39,754 bases of DNA, taken from assembly GCF_900182585.1 (NCBI RefSeq), contig NZ_FXTM01000021.1, forward strand, positions 1 to 39,754, in the 5' to 3' direction. Shown here in pieces: positions 31,284-39,400 of this stretch; the stretch's first letter is position 1; each line of letters begins with the position of its first letter. The notes below the pieces were generated by a model. That model saw only the letters and a list, made by a program, of their open reading frames with translations, made no database searches and had not been told where the DNA came from. This stretch comes from Balnearium lithotrophicum. Its GTDB lineage: Bacteria > Aquificota > Aquificia > Desulfurobacteriales > Desulfurobacteriaceae. The translations under genes were made by a program, and so were the position numbers.

Positions 31284-31738
31284 TGGAGAAGAGATTAGAA
31301 TTTAAGCAGAACTTAATCTTCTTTGCTGTTCCCCTAACCTTTGATTTACTGTTTTTGGTTGGAGCTCTCTTTCTCTCATTTCCAATTAACCTAATATTAG
31401 GATTAGTTGCTGTTATCTTTGCTGGAGTTGTTGTTTGGCAGTCAAGGCCTTTTCTGAAAAATTACGAACTTACTCTAACTCCCAAGTTTTTAGAGGTTAG
31501 AGACTTTAGGAAGAATTTGGTAAGAAAAATTGAGTGGAACAAAGTAGAAGCCGCAGCTGCCGGGTACAAAAAGAGCTGGCTCCTCTACACTTACAGTTTT
31601 TACTTTAGAGTAAAGGGAGACGAGGATTTGCTCTTTGGACTTATAACAAGGCAGGAGGGGCTAACCTCAAAGTTTCAGCAGTTTATGAAGGTATTTGTTA
31701 GAAAGAGAATTCCCGTTCAAGTTGTGAAGGGAAAATAG
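31283..31738 (+). CDS. Hypothetical membrane protein with PH-like domain
   Basis: A 151-residue protein with two close membrane segments (about residues 10-30 and 33-52), then a soluble region of alternating strands (YELTLTPKFLEVRDFRKNLVRKIEWNKVEAAAAG) like the bacterial PH domains seen in small membrane proteins. The start overlaps the nadA stop by one base. No specific role can be assigned. Confidence 0.7.
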   Translation: MEKRLEFKQNLIFFAVPLTFDLLFLVGALFLSFPINLILGLVAVIFAGVVVWQSRPFLKNYELTLTPKFLEVRDFRKNLVRKIEWNKVEAAAAGYKKSWLLYTYSFYFRVKGDEDLLFGLITRQEGLTSKFQQFMKVFVRKRIPVQVVKGK

Positions 31739-31975
31739 AATGGGAAAAAAAGGATTGTGATGTTGGAAACTTAGAAAAATGTATGGGGCTGAAAAACTTT
31801 AAACTAATAATTGTCTTAAAATCAATGATAGCTACTATAAAAGGACATTAAGTAATCACGATATAGTTAACGGAAATTTTAAACATACGAGCATCATACA
31901 ATCTTATTTGCCTTTCTTACATATCAATTCATAGTAGCTGTTCAAAGAAGAGTAAAAATGTAAAAATAGTGAAAT

Positions 31976-32620
31976 TTAGTTAACTAAGTGAAATATTCTG
32001 TTAAATCTCGGAAGGTGTTTGTGTGAATCCCAAGAGAAAAATATGATTCTTGCAATTCCCACAATCTTACTTCTATCAACAAAACCCCAGTATCTACTAT
32101 CGTAACTGTTGTTTCTGTTATCACCCATCATAAAGTACTTATTCTTGGGAACTACGAAAACCTGAGTATTGTCCCCCTGAATACCGGTTTTCAGTATAAA
32201 GTGTTTCTTCTCACCGCCTTCCTTCCGTGGTAAGTACTCGTAGTAGAGTTTGCCTGTAAACTTTCGTCCCTTTTCCCAGTAGGAAAAATTACCTGCAGGT
32301 TGATACTTACAGGGCTTGCCGTTAATGTAGAGTTTTCCATCAATAACCTGAATTTTATCCCCCGGAATACCGATTATTCTCTTAATGTAGTAAACATCCT
32401 CATTCAAAGGAAAGTGGAAAACAACTACATCTCCCCTATCGGGCTCCCTGAAGTGGTAAGTAATCTTATCCACTAAAATAAAGTCACCTACAAGCAAAGT
32501 TGGAATCATTGAACCTGATGGTATGTGAAAGGACTGAACTATAAAAGTTCTTATAATTAAAGCAAGAATTAAAGCAACTACAAGGGATTTTAAGTTTTCT
32601 AAAAGCTTATTTTCCTTCAT
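31976..32620 (-). CDS. lepB: Signal peptidase I
   Basis: A 214-residue membrane serine protease that removes signal peptides. An N-terminal membrane anchor (SLVVALILALIIRTFIVQSF) leads into IPSGSMIPTLLVGD with the catalytic Ser, then RGDVVVFHFP, VYYIKRIIGIPGDKI with the catalytic Lys, and MGDNRNNSYDSRYWGFV. I use the ATG at 32620, preceded by GGAG six bases upstream, rather than the TTG at 32638 that would include that site. The 237 bases between it and the previous gene hold nothing I can name except an inverted repeat (AGCTACTAT at 31830-31838, ATAGTAGCT at 31931-31939). Confidence 0.94.
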   Translation of the reverse strand: MKENKLLENLKSLVVALILALIIRTFIVQSFHIPSGSMIPTLLVGDFILVDKITYHFREPDRGDVVVFHFPLNEDVYYIKRIIGIPGDKIQVIDGKLYINGKPCKYQPAGNFSYWEKGRKFTGKLYYEYLPRKEGGEKKHFILKTGIQGDNTQVFVVPKNKYFMMGDNRNNSYDSRYWGFVDRSKIVGIARIIFFSWDSHKHLPRFNRIFHLVN

Positions 32621-32673
32621 ATCCTGCTCCAGGTACAAAATTTTCTGGAATTATACTCCCATGGGGGAATAGG

Positions 32674-33087
32674 TTGCTCGGTCAAATCGCTCAAATATTG
32701 ATTAGAACGGGAAGGAGTAAGAAACTGATAACCTACGGGAAACTGTCTGAGGAAATCAACTTCCAATTTGGAAGGTACATAGTTCATCCCATTTCTGTTT
32801 CAAGATACATCAGACAAGTCTGTTATGAGTTCTATGAAAACTTCGGTGTATTTCCTGGTTCGGTAGTAGTAAGTAAGTCTACGGGAATGCCGTCAGAAGG
32901 CTATTTTTCATTTATAGAGAATTTTGGATTCAAGAGCTCCGACAGAAAAGGGCTGTGGTTAGGGCTCCTAAACCAATTCTACAGGTTCTGCGAGGTGATG
33001 GATGGGAATACTTCTCTTCCTGATACTCTTTTTGATTCTCGTTCTCCTCGTTTTTCCGTCGATACAGAGGGGAAGAAAAGGAAATGA
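32674..33087 (+). CDS. Hypothetical protein
   Basis: A 137-residue protein I cannot name. It has SKKLITYGKLSEEINFQFG and later GSVVVSKSTGMPSEGYF, a pattern met in small proteins of uncertain role with a possible winged-helix start. The start is TTG after GGGGG and a six-base spacer. A TATACT at 32652-32657 may be the -10 box. Its last 86 bases overlap the next gene in another frame, a large overlap for bacteria, so the C-terminal tail, which is polar, may be dispensable. Confidence 0.6.
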   Translation: MLGQIAQILIRTGRSKKLITYGKLSEEINFQFGRYIVHPISVSRYIRQVCYEFYENFGVFPGSVVVSKSTGMPSEGYFSFIENFGFKSSDRKGLWLGLLNQFYRFCEVMDGNTSLPDTLFDSRSPRFSVDTEGKKRK

Positions 33088-33529
33088 ACAGAGCATTGAA
33101 ATTAAGGGGTTAGACGGAACTGTAGTTCTGCTTTCCGAAGACGGAGTATCCTTTTTTAGAGAAGGAGAATTCAGATTCTGGAGGAAAGAAGAGATAAAGG
33201 AGCTCTCCTTCAAAAAGGAAACTGATAATACCTACATTCTGAAATTGAGAACATCAAACTCCTACTACGAAATTCCTGTAAGGAAGGAGGAGCTCTCGAA
33301 GTTATTTGTAAAAGGAGAAGGGTACCCAGAACTCTCCATTCCCTGGCTTCCAGTAGTACTTGGAACGGCATCCTCACTTATCCTGGCGGAGATTTTATCC
33401 TCTGAAATCTCCCAGTTCTCTCACAGCCATGAATCGGACAATAAATTAGATACCAGTGAAAATGAACACCCGCAGGAGGACGAATTTATTGAGGATAACC
33501 AATTCTTTGACGACTTCAACGATTTTTAA
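33002..33529 (+). CDS. Hypothetical membrane-anchored protein
   Basis: A 175-residue protein. One N-terminal membrane helix (GILLFLILFLILVLLVF) is followed by a soluble domain of charged strands and helices, a second hydrophobic segment (LPVVLGTASSLILAEIL), and a very acidic tail (DEFIEDNQFFDDFNDF). GAGGTGATGG precedes the ATG. It overlaps the neighbour genes on both sides. Function unknown. Confidence 0.68.
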   Translation: MGILLFLILFLILVLLVFPSIQRGRKGNEQSIEIKGLDGTVVLLSEDGVSFFREGEFRFWRKEEIKELSFKKETDNTYILKLRTSNSYYEIPVRKEELSKLFVKGEGYPELSIPWLPVVLGTASSLILAEILSSEISQFSHSHESDNKLDTSENEHPQEDEFIEDNQFFDDFNDF

Positions 33530-35912
33530 CAGCGAAGATTTAAGGGAGCTCTACTCGGTAAAAAAACCTGCAGTTTACCTACCCTTAGAGCTAAATATGG
33601 GAGCTCCGTCCTTTAGCGAAAGGGAGGTCAGGTTTGTCCTCTCCTATCCAGACCTTTACGAGGTTGGGACTTCCCACATAGGTGGAAAGATTCTCTACTA
33701 CATAATCAACAACTTAACAGACTTTGCCCTTATGCACAGGGCCTACCTTCCAAGGCCCGACATGCAGGAGTTTATGATAAGGAGGAAAATCCCTCTCTAC
33801 ACCATTGAGGGACAGAGACCTGTAAGGGATTACGACCTGTGGGGACTCTCATTCTCATCGGAGCTTACATACACGAATGCACTTCAAATGATGAAGCTTG
33901 CAGGGATTCCCCTTCTAAGGCAGGAAAGGGAGAACTTAGAGGACGTTCCGATAGTCTTTGCAGGAGGTCCCTGCGTCTACAACCCTATTCCACTATCCCC
34001 ATTCATCGATTTCTTCTCAATCGGAGATGGAGAGGAGACGTTAGTTAAAGTAGCGGAGGTTTTCAGAGAGGTAAAAAGAGAGGGAGGAAAAAAGGAGGAC
34101 TTCCTCAGGGAAATAAGAAACATTGAGGGAGTTTGGGTTCCAAAGTTTGGTAGGTATCCCGTAAAAAAGGCGGTATTTACTGGCGTTTCTAAGGGTTCTT
34201 TCCCAACCTCTCCTCCAGTTCCCGTAGTTGAAACGAGCCAGGACAGAATATCAATTGAAGCTGCAAGGGGTTGCTTAAGGGGATGCAGGTTCTGTCAGGC
34301 TGGATACATATACAGGCCTTACAGAGAAAGGGATGAAAACTTAGTAAAAGAGCTTTTAGTAAAAACCTACAGAAATACAGGATACGAGGAGGCATCCCTT
34401 AGTGCACTTTCAATATCTGATCACAGCCGCTTCAATCAACTTGTTCCAAAGGTAATGGAGGTCTGCTACAGGGAGGTGATTTCCCTTTCACTTCCATCAA
34501 TGAGAGTTAAGGGGTTCAATCCAGATTTGGCCTCTCAGATTATGCAGGTTAAAAAGACAGGTTTTACACTGGCCCCAGAAGTTGGCTCAGACAGGCTAAG
34601 GAGAATAATAAACAAGGATTTAACAAACGAAGACCTCTTCATAGCAGTTGAAGGACTCTTTTCAAGGGGATGGAACAGAATTAAGCTTTACTTTATGATA
34701 GGTCTTCCCTTTGAGAGGGAAGAGGACATTGAGGCGCTGGTAGATATGCTCTGGCAGGTCTATAAAATAGGAAAAAGGTACAGGGGAAGAAAACACTTAG
34801 CGGCGGGTATCTCCATTTTTGTTCCAAAGCCCTTTACTCCCTTTCAGTGGGAGCCATTTGCAGATAGGGACGAGGTAAGGGAAAAGGTTGAGTTTATTAA
34901 GAAGAAGTCGCCGAAACAGTTTAAGCTCAGGTTCCACGACTACAGACAGTCTATCATAGAGGCCCTATTAACAAGGGGAGGGGAGGATGTAGGAAATCTC
35001 CTCTTAAAAGCCCACGATGAGGGGGTACAGCTTGACGAGTGGAAGGAGTACTTTGACTGGGAAAAGTGGGAAAGGGCATTCGAAAAAAGTGGTATCGATT
35101 TAGAAAGGGAGCTTGGAGGAAGGGAAACTGAGGAGGAGCTCCCCTGGGACTTTATAGAGGGAGTTGTAACGAAGGAGTTTCTCCTCAGGGAGTTAGAAAG
35201 GGCAAGGAAGGAGGAGTGGACTCCAGACTGTAGAATTGTAGGTTGCCATGCCTGTGGAGCTTGTACTCCTGAGCAAATTAGGAATTTAAAAAACTACCCC
35301 ATTCCTGAAAGGATTGAGTTCTCTGTTCCTCCTAAACCAAAGAGAGAATTTCCATTAAAGAGAAAAGTGGCCCTTATTTTTGAAAAGGTTGGCCCGGCAA
35401 AGTACCTGTCTCTTTTAGACCTAACAAGGGCCTTTACAAGAACTTTCAGGAGGTTTGGGGTTCCACTTAGGTACTCTCAGGGTTTCAACCCCCATCCACG
35501 GATGAACATCCTCTTTGGCCTTCCTGTAGGAGTTGAGGGGTTAGGAGAAATTGTTGAGGTGGAGCTCTCGGATGAAGGTTATAACTTTGATGAATTCTTA
35601 GAGAAGTCGAGGGATTTTCTACCGGAGGGACTGAGGTTTAAAAGGTGGGTAGATGTTGAACCAAAAGGAACAATTTCAAGTTCTATCAATGAGGTTACAT
35701 ACAGGATAAAACCCTACAAGGATTATAAAATTGACAGTCTAAAAAACGGAAGCCTGTCAGAACACATCAAAGAGTTAATCGAATCTGATGGAGAGATTGT
35801 TGTTACCTTAAAGGTAACAAACGGTAAAACGGCGAACATAAAGGAAATTTTGAAATATCTGGAGGTTGATTTAAGCAGTGCAGAGGTTGTTAGAGAAGAA
35901 CTTTTCAAATAA
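33489..35912 (+). CDS. Radical SAM protein (TIGR03960) fused to DUF2344
   Basis: About 807 residues. The N-terminal part has a B12-binding-like region (YPDLYEVGTSHIGGKILYYI), then the radical SAM cluster site CLRGCRFC (CxxxCxxC) with GYIYRPYRERD, and LAPEVGSDRLR. A cysteine-rich link (GCHACGAC) precedes the C-terminal DUF2344 domain (YLSLLDLTRAFTRTFRRFG, YSQGFNPHPRM, PVGVEGLGE). The two units are found fused in many bacteria beside the RNase E/G gene, as here. Function is unknown; RNA or ribosome modification is suspected. I chose TTG at 33489, nine bases after AGGAGG; the frame opens at ATG 33456, which has no ribosome site. Confidence 0.88.
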   Translation: MRITNSLTTSTIFNSEDLRELYSVKKPAVYLPLELNMGAPSFSEREVRFVLSYPDLYEVGTSHIGGKILYYIINNLTDFALMHRAYLPRPDMQEFMIRRKIPLYTIEGQRPVRDYDLWGLSFSSELTYTNALQMMKLAGIPLLRQERENLEDVPIVFAGGPCVYNPIPLSPFIDFFSIGDGEETLVKVAEVFREVKREGGKKEDFLREIRNIEGVWVPKFGRYPVKKAVFTGVSKGSFPTSPPVPVVETSQDRISIEAARGCLRGCRFCQAGYIYRPYRERDENLVKELLVKTYRNTGYEEASLSALSISDHSRFNQLVPKVMEVCYREVISLSLPSMRVKGFNPDLASQIMQVKKTGFTLAPEVGSDRLRRIINKDLTNEDLFIAVEGLFSRGWNRIKLYFMIGLPFEREEDIEALVDMLWQVYKIGKRYRGRKHLAAGISIFVPKPFTPFQWEPFADRDEVREKVEFIKKKSPKQFKLRFHDYRQSIIEALLTRGGEDVGNLLLKAHDEGVQLDEWKEYFDWEKWERAFEKSGIDLERELGGRETEEELPWDFIEGVVTKEFLLRELERARKEEWTPDCRIVGCHACGACTPEQIRNLKNYPIPERIEFSVPPKPKREFPLKRKVALIFEKVGPAKYLSLLDLTRAFTRTFRRFGVPLRYSQGFNPHPRMNILFGLPVGVEGLGEIVEVELSDEGYNFDEFLEKSRDFLPEGLRFKRWVDVEPKGTISSSINEVTYRIKPYKDYKIDSLKNGSLSEHIKELIESDGEIVVTLKVTNGKTANIKEILKYLEVDLSSAEVVREELFK

Positions 35913-36507
35913 AAAACAGATTTTAATAAATGCCCTCACAAAAGAGGTAAGGATTGCGGTATTGGAAGACGGGGAGTTAGTCGAGTTCTACGTTGAGAGA
36001 AAGGGAAAGAGGGGAATAGTTGGAAACATCTACAAAGGCAGAGTCTTAAAAATTGTTCCTGCCGTTCAAGCTGCCTTTGTTGAAATAGGAGTGGGGAAAA
36101 AGGCTTTTCTCTACGTAAGGGATGCTATAAACATTGAATTTGATGAGGATGAATTCTTTGAGGAGGAAACGGTTGATATAGAGCTCCCTCCCATTGAGGG
36201 GGTTCTGTCGGAGGGTCAGGAGATTCTGGTTCAGGTTTCCAAGGAACCCATTGGAACAAAGGGGCCAAGAGTAACAACCAACTTAACAATTCCGGGACAC
36301 TACTTGGTTCTCCTCCCGACGGTTAACAGGGTAGGAATTTCAAGGAGAATCTCCGATGAAGAGGAGAGAAAGAGATTAAAGGAGATTGCCCACAGAATAA
36401 AGCCGGAAAATTACGGAATAATAGTAAGAACTGCAGCAGAGGGAGCATCTGAGAAGGAGCTCAAAAAGGACCTCCTCTATCTGTTAAAGGTATGGGAGGT
36501 CTTTTAG
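35878..36507 (+). CDS. rng: Ribonuclease E/G, N-terminal part (frame-interrupted)
   Basis: The first 209 codons of an RNase E/G. Typical features are KKQILINALTKEVRIAVLEDGELVEFYVER, the S1 RNA-binding domain (GIVGNIYKGRVLKIVPAVQAAFVEIGVGKKAFLYVRD), and the 5'-sensor/RNase H-like part with RVTTNLTIPGHYLVLLP and VGISRRI. The frame then ends abruptly at a TAG after LLKVWEVF, where the family continues with a helix leading into the catalytic domain. The rest is in the -1 frame. The start is uncertain: GTG 35878 lies inside the previous gene. It may be a frameshift mutation, a sequencing error or a split protein. Confidence 0.88.
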   Translation: MQRLLEKNFSNKKQILINALTKEVRIAVLEDGELVEFYVERKGKRGIVGNIYKGRVLKIVPAVQAAFVEIGVGKKAFLYVRDAINIEFDEDEFFEEETVDIELPPIEGVLSEGQEILVQVSKEPIGTKGPRVTTNLTIPGHYLVLLPTVNRVGISRRISDEEERKRLKEIAHRIKPENYGIIVRTAAEGASEKELKKDLLYLLKVWEVF

Positions 36508-37388
36508 AAAAAGCTGAGAAAAAGCCTCCTCCATCCTGTCTCTACCAGGATTTAGATATAGTTCCTAAAACACTGAGGGACTTGCTTACTGAGGATATAT
36601 CCGAAGTACTTATTGATTCACAGTTAGAGTACGAAAGAGCTGTTTCATTTGCAAAGGCCTTCATCCCTAAACTTGCAGGGAGAATAAAGCTCTATAAGGG
36701 AGAGGTTCCCCTCTTTGAAAAGTTCCATATAGAGAATTCCATAGGGAAGGCCCTATCGAGGAAAGTTTACCTTTCAGGAGGAGGATACATAGTAATCGAC
36801 GAAACGGAGGCCTTAGTTTCAATAGACGTTAACAGCGGCAAATTTAAAAAGGCAAAAACCTTAGAGGAAACGGCCTTGGACGTTAACCTGAGGGCAGCAA
36901 GGGAGATTGCGAGACAGCTCAGATTGAGGGACATTGGAGGAATAGTAGTTATTGACTTTATAGATATGAAGAGCGAGGAAAACAAAAAGCTTCTCCTTGA
37001 AACGTTGGAAAATGAGCTCAAGAAAGATAGGGCAAGAACAAAAATTGTGAGCATGTCAGACTTAGGCCTCGTTGAAATGACGAGGAAGCGGGTAAAAATG
37101 AGTCTGGGAAAAACGCTTACCACTACATGCCCCTATTGTGAGGGAAAAGGTAGAGTGAAATCCCCGGAAACTGTAGCCTTTGAGGTGGAGAGAGAGGTCC
37201 TATTCCTTCTAAAGAGAAAGAGCAACATTAATCTGATAAGAATTTACGTTCATCCTTTAGTTTCTGAAAAATTGGAAAACGATGAGAAGGAAATATTTGA
37301 CAAAATTTCAGAAACTTTTGGAGTTGAAATGAGAATAGTACCTGTAGAAAGCTACCACATTGAGAAGTTTACAGTTGCCCACTGCTGA
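36492..37388 (+). CDS. rng: Ribonuclease E/G, C-terminal catalytic part
   Basis: The remaining 298 codons, in the -1 frame relative to the first part. The sequence continues exactly where the first stops (LLEKAEKKPPPSCLYQDLD). It has the catalytic DNase I-like domain with IDVNSGKF (metal ligand D112) and VVIDFIDM (D155/D158), and the zinc-link CPYCEGKGRV. The end is the small domain. The ATG at 36492 overlaps the first part by 16 bases and has only a weak AAAGGT next to it, so separate translation would need coupling. All key residues are intact in both pieces. Confidence 0.88.
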   Translation: MGGLLEKAEKKPPPSCLYQDLDIVPKTLRDLLTEDISEVLIDSQLEYERAVSFAKAFIPKLAGRIKLYKGEVPLFEKFHIENSIGKALSRKVYLSGGGYIVIDETEALVSIDVNSGKFKKAKTLEETALDVNLRAAREIARQLRLRDIGGIVVIDFIDMKSEENKKLLLETLENELKKDRARTKIVSMSDLGLVEMTRKRVKMSLGKTLTTTCPYCEGKGRVKSPETVAFEVEREVLFLLKRKSNINLIRIYVHPLVSEKLENDEKEIFDKISETFGVEMRIVPVESYHIEKFTVAHC

Positions 37389-37414
37389 TATAATTCAGAG
37401 GGAGGAGTTTAAGT

Positions 37415-38365
37415 ATGAAGAGGGTAATTACCTGTCTTTTTCTAATAGTTTTCATTACCTCTTGTGAGAGGATACCAAGAACCTCTCAGGAGCAGTACAG
37501 GAAAGGGATAAAAGCAGCCCTTGAAGAGGACTGGGGAAAGAGCTCCACTCTCCTTGAAAAGGCTTTAGAGGGGGAACTTCCTCCAAAGGAAAAGGAGATT
37601 GCAAAATTAACCCTTGCTGATGCCTACTTTAACGAGGGAAATTACGAAAATGCAGCGCTGAACTACGAGGAATTTTTGGAGCTCTATCCTGCATCCCCAA
37701 AAGCAAAGGATGCTCTCTTTAGGCTTGGTGTATGTTACCTCAATCTAATAAAGGGTCCACAGTGGGATGTTGAATTTGCCCAGAGGGCTTACAGAACATT
37801 TAAGAAATTTATGGAAAACTACCCCGATGACCCCCGTGTGGAAAAGGCAAGAGAGTATAGGAAACTGGCAAAAAAGGTACTGGCGGAGCATGAAGTTTAT
37901 ATAGCCGGGACCTACGATATGTTAAGAAAATTTACAGCCTCGATACAGAGATATAGAAAGGTAAAAGAAAAGTTTTCCGATGTTGAACCTATGGATAGAA
38001 TCGAATATCTAATTGGAAGGGCATACTACTATACTCCCATTCAATCGAAGGAAGAGATTGACAGGTTAAAAAGGAGTCTAAAACAGGAAAGGGGAAGGTT
38101 GAAAAGTAGTGACCCCGAGGAAAAAAAGGTTGCAGAGAATAGAATAAAACTAATAGAAAAGGATATAGAGGACTGGAAGGAAACCGGGAGAAAGAACAGG
38201 GAAATCGGGAAGGGAATTTTGAGAAAAGTTAAAAAAAACTATCCAAACTCAAAGTATGCTAAGAAGGCGGAGGAGATTCTCTCAGGAAAGAAACACTTAG
38301 AGGTTGAACCTGTTGAGAACCCTATAAAACACTCAATCTGGTGGAAAATAAAGGAAACGCTTTAG
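37415..38365 (+). CDS. bamD: Outer-membrane assembly lipoprotein BamD
   Basis: A 316-residue lipoprotein of the BAM complex, which inserts beta-barrels. A signal peptide with lipobox ITSC puts the lipidated Cys at residue 17. TPR-like helices follow (AKLTLADAYFNEGNYENAALNYEEFLELYPASPKAKDALFRLG), and the usual HEVYIAGTYDMLRKFTASIQRYRKV segment is plain. It is longer than typical (about 245), with an extra charged helix region at residues 215-270. GGGAGGAG precedes the ATG. Confidence 0.88.
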   Translation: MKRVITCLFLIVFITSCERIPRTSQEQYRKGIKAALEEDWGKSSTLLEKALEGELPPKEKEIAKLTLADAYFNEGNYENAALNYEEFLELYPASPKAKDALFRLGVCYLNLIKGPQWDVEFAQRAYRTFKKFMENYPDDPRVEKAREYRKLAKKVLAEHEVYIAGTYDMLRKFTASIQRYRKVKEKFSDVEPMDRIEYLIGRAYYYTPIQSKEEIDRLKRSLKQERGRLKSSDPEEKKVAENRIKLIEKDIEDWKETGRKNREIGKGILRKVKKNYPNSKYAKKAEEILSGKKHLEVEPVENPIKHSIWWKIKETL

Positions 38366-38374
38366 GGAGGTAAA

Positions 38375-38743
38375 TTGGAAAGTTTAGAGAAGTTGAAAAT
38401 AGCCCTAAAAAAAGCTCTTGATAAGAAGGCAGAAGAACCAATAGTTCTTGACTTAAGGGAATTAACGTCCCTTGCAGATTTCTTTCTGATACTTACAGCT
38501 AACTCTGACGTTCATGCAAGAACAATAGCCGATGAAATTAAAAAAGAATTGAAGGAAAGGGGAGTTAACCCTATAAATGTTGAAGGTTACGACAATGCCA
38601 ATTGGATACTCCTTGACTACGGAGATGTTGTAGTTCACATATTTAAACCTGAAATTAGGGAGCTCTACAACTTGGAGTCCCTCTGGATGGATGCTCCAAG
38701 AATAAACGTTGAGGAACTTTTATCTGAAGAAACCGTTCAATGA
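38375..38743 (+). CDS. rsfS: Ribosomal silencing factor RsfS
   Basis: A 122-residue Iojap-family protein that binds ribosomal protein L14 and blocks subunit joining when nutrients are short. The core is VLDLRELTSLADFFLILTANSDVHARTIADEI followed by NWILLDYGDVVVHIF and REL..LESLW. The start is TTG, with GGGAGG four bases before it. Its stop overlaps the rlmH start by four bases; the rsfS-rlmH pair is common in bacteria. Confidence 0.95.
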   Translation: MESLEKLKIALKKALDKKAEEPIVLDLRELTSLADFFLILTANSDVHARTIADEIKKELKERGVNPINVEGYDNANWILLDYGDVVVHIFKPEIRELYNLESLWMDAPRINVEELLSEETVQ

Positions 38744-39153
38744 AAATAAGACTGTTGGCTGTAGGAAGAATAGCTCCATTCCTGAGAGAAGCTCAGGAAC
38801 ATTACATTAGGAAAATTCGCAATCTCGAGTTAATTGAAGTTAAAAAGGGAAAATCGGTCGAAGAGGAAGGAAAAAGATTAGAGGAAAAAATCAAAGGCTT
38901 TTTAGTTATTTTGGACGAGAGGGGAAAGGAACTAACCTCGAGGGAATTTTCGGGGCTCCTACTAAGAAATTCGTACATAACCTTTGTGGTTGGAGGCGCC
39001 GACGGAATTTCTGAAAATCTTAAGAAAAGAGGAAACTTTATACTTTCCCTGTCAAAACTGACACTACAGCACGATATAGCAAGGTTGGTTTTACTCGAAC
39101 AGATTTACAGAGGATTGGAGATTATAAGAGGTTCACCATACCACAGGGATTAA
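38740..39153 (+). CDS. rlmH: 23S rRNA (pseudouridine-1915-N3)-methyltransferase RlmH
   Basis: A SPOUT methyltransferase of 137 residues that methylates pseudouridine 1915 of 23S rRNA. The knot region has VVGGADGISENLKKRG, LSLSKLTLQHDIARLVLLEQIYRGLEI and the invariant end GSPYHRD. It is slightly shorter than usual (about 155), with a compact middle. It converges on the leftward tRNA genes, with only four bases between. Confidence 0.94.
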   Translation: MKIRLLAVGRIAPFLREAQEHYIRKIRNLELIEVKKGKSVEEEGKRLEEKIKGFLVILDERGKELTSREFSGLLLRNSYITFVVGGADGISENLKKRGNFILSLSKLTLQHDIARLVLLEQIYRGLEIIRGSPYHRD

Positions 39154-39157
39154 TAAG

Positions 39158-39236
39158 TGGCGGGGACGACGGGACTCGAACCCGCGACCTCCGGCGTGAC
39201 AGGCCGGCGTTCTAACCAGAACTGAACTACGTCCCC
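39158..39236 (-). tRNA. tRNA-Asp (GTC)
   Basis: On the minus strand the acceptor stem GGGGACG pairs with CGTCCCC, the anticodon loop reads CCTGTCACG with GTC in the centre, the T loop has GGTTCGAGTCC, and the 3' end is encoded CCA. It is five bases downstream of tRNA-Val and probably in the same transcript. Confidence 0.97.
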
Positions 39237-39241
39237 TAAAG

Positions 39242-39317
39242 TGGTGGGCGGAACAGGGATCGAACCTGTGACCTCCAGCTTGTAAGGCTGGCGCTCTCCC
39301 AGCTGAGCTATCCGCCC
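39242..39317 (-). tRNA. tRNA-Val (TAC)
   Basis: Minus strand: acceptor GGGCGGA with TCCGCCC, D arm TAGCTCAGCTGGGAGAGC, anticodon loop CCTTACAAG with TAC in the centre, T arm GGTTCGATCC, encoded CCA. It is the first gene of a tRNA-Val/tRNA-Asp pair. Confidence 0.97.
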
Positions 39318-39332
39318 AATCGGTGTTTTGGA

Positions 39333-39361
39333 AATATAGGCTACATTGATTTTATTGTCAA
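39333..39361 (-). promoter_or_regulatory. Consensus promoter of the tRNA-Val/tRNA-Asp pair
   Basis: On the minus strand a perfect TTGACA (39361-39356), a 17-base spacer, and TATATT (39338-39333) lie 16 bases before the mature tRNA-Val end. This is the best vegetative promoter in the window. Confidence 0.8.
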
Positions 39362-39400
39362 GAGGGTGTTGTTTGTGTTGTTGTTGAAGTTCAGAAAGAA

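Noticed and set aside
31739-31975. Small mobile or RNA element in the gap before lepB
   Set aside because: Only a nine-base inverted repeat about 90 bases apart is visible; no target duplication, gene or stable fold can be supported.
36490-36510. Programmed -1 frameshift in the RNase E/G gene
   Set aside because: No X-XXY-YYZ heptamer and no obvious downstream stem or pseudoknot, so I report the break without claiming recoding.
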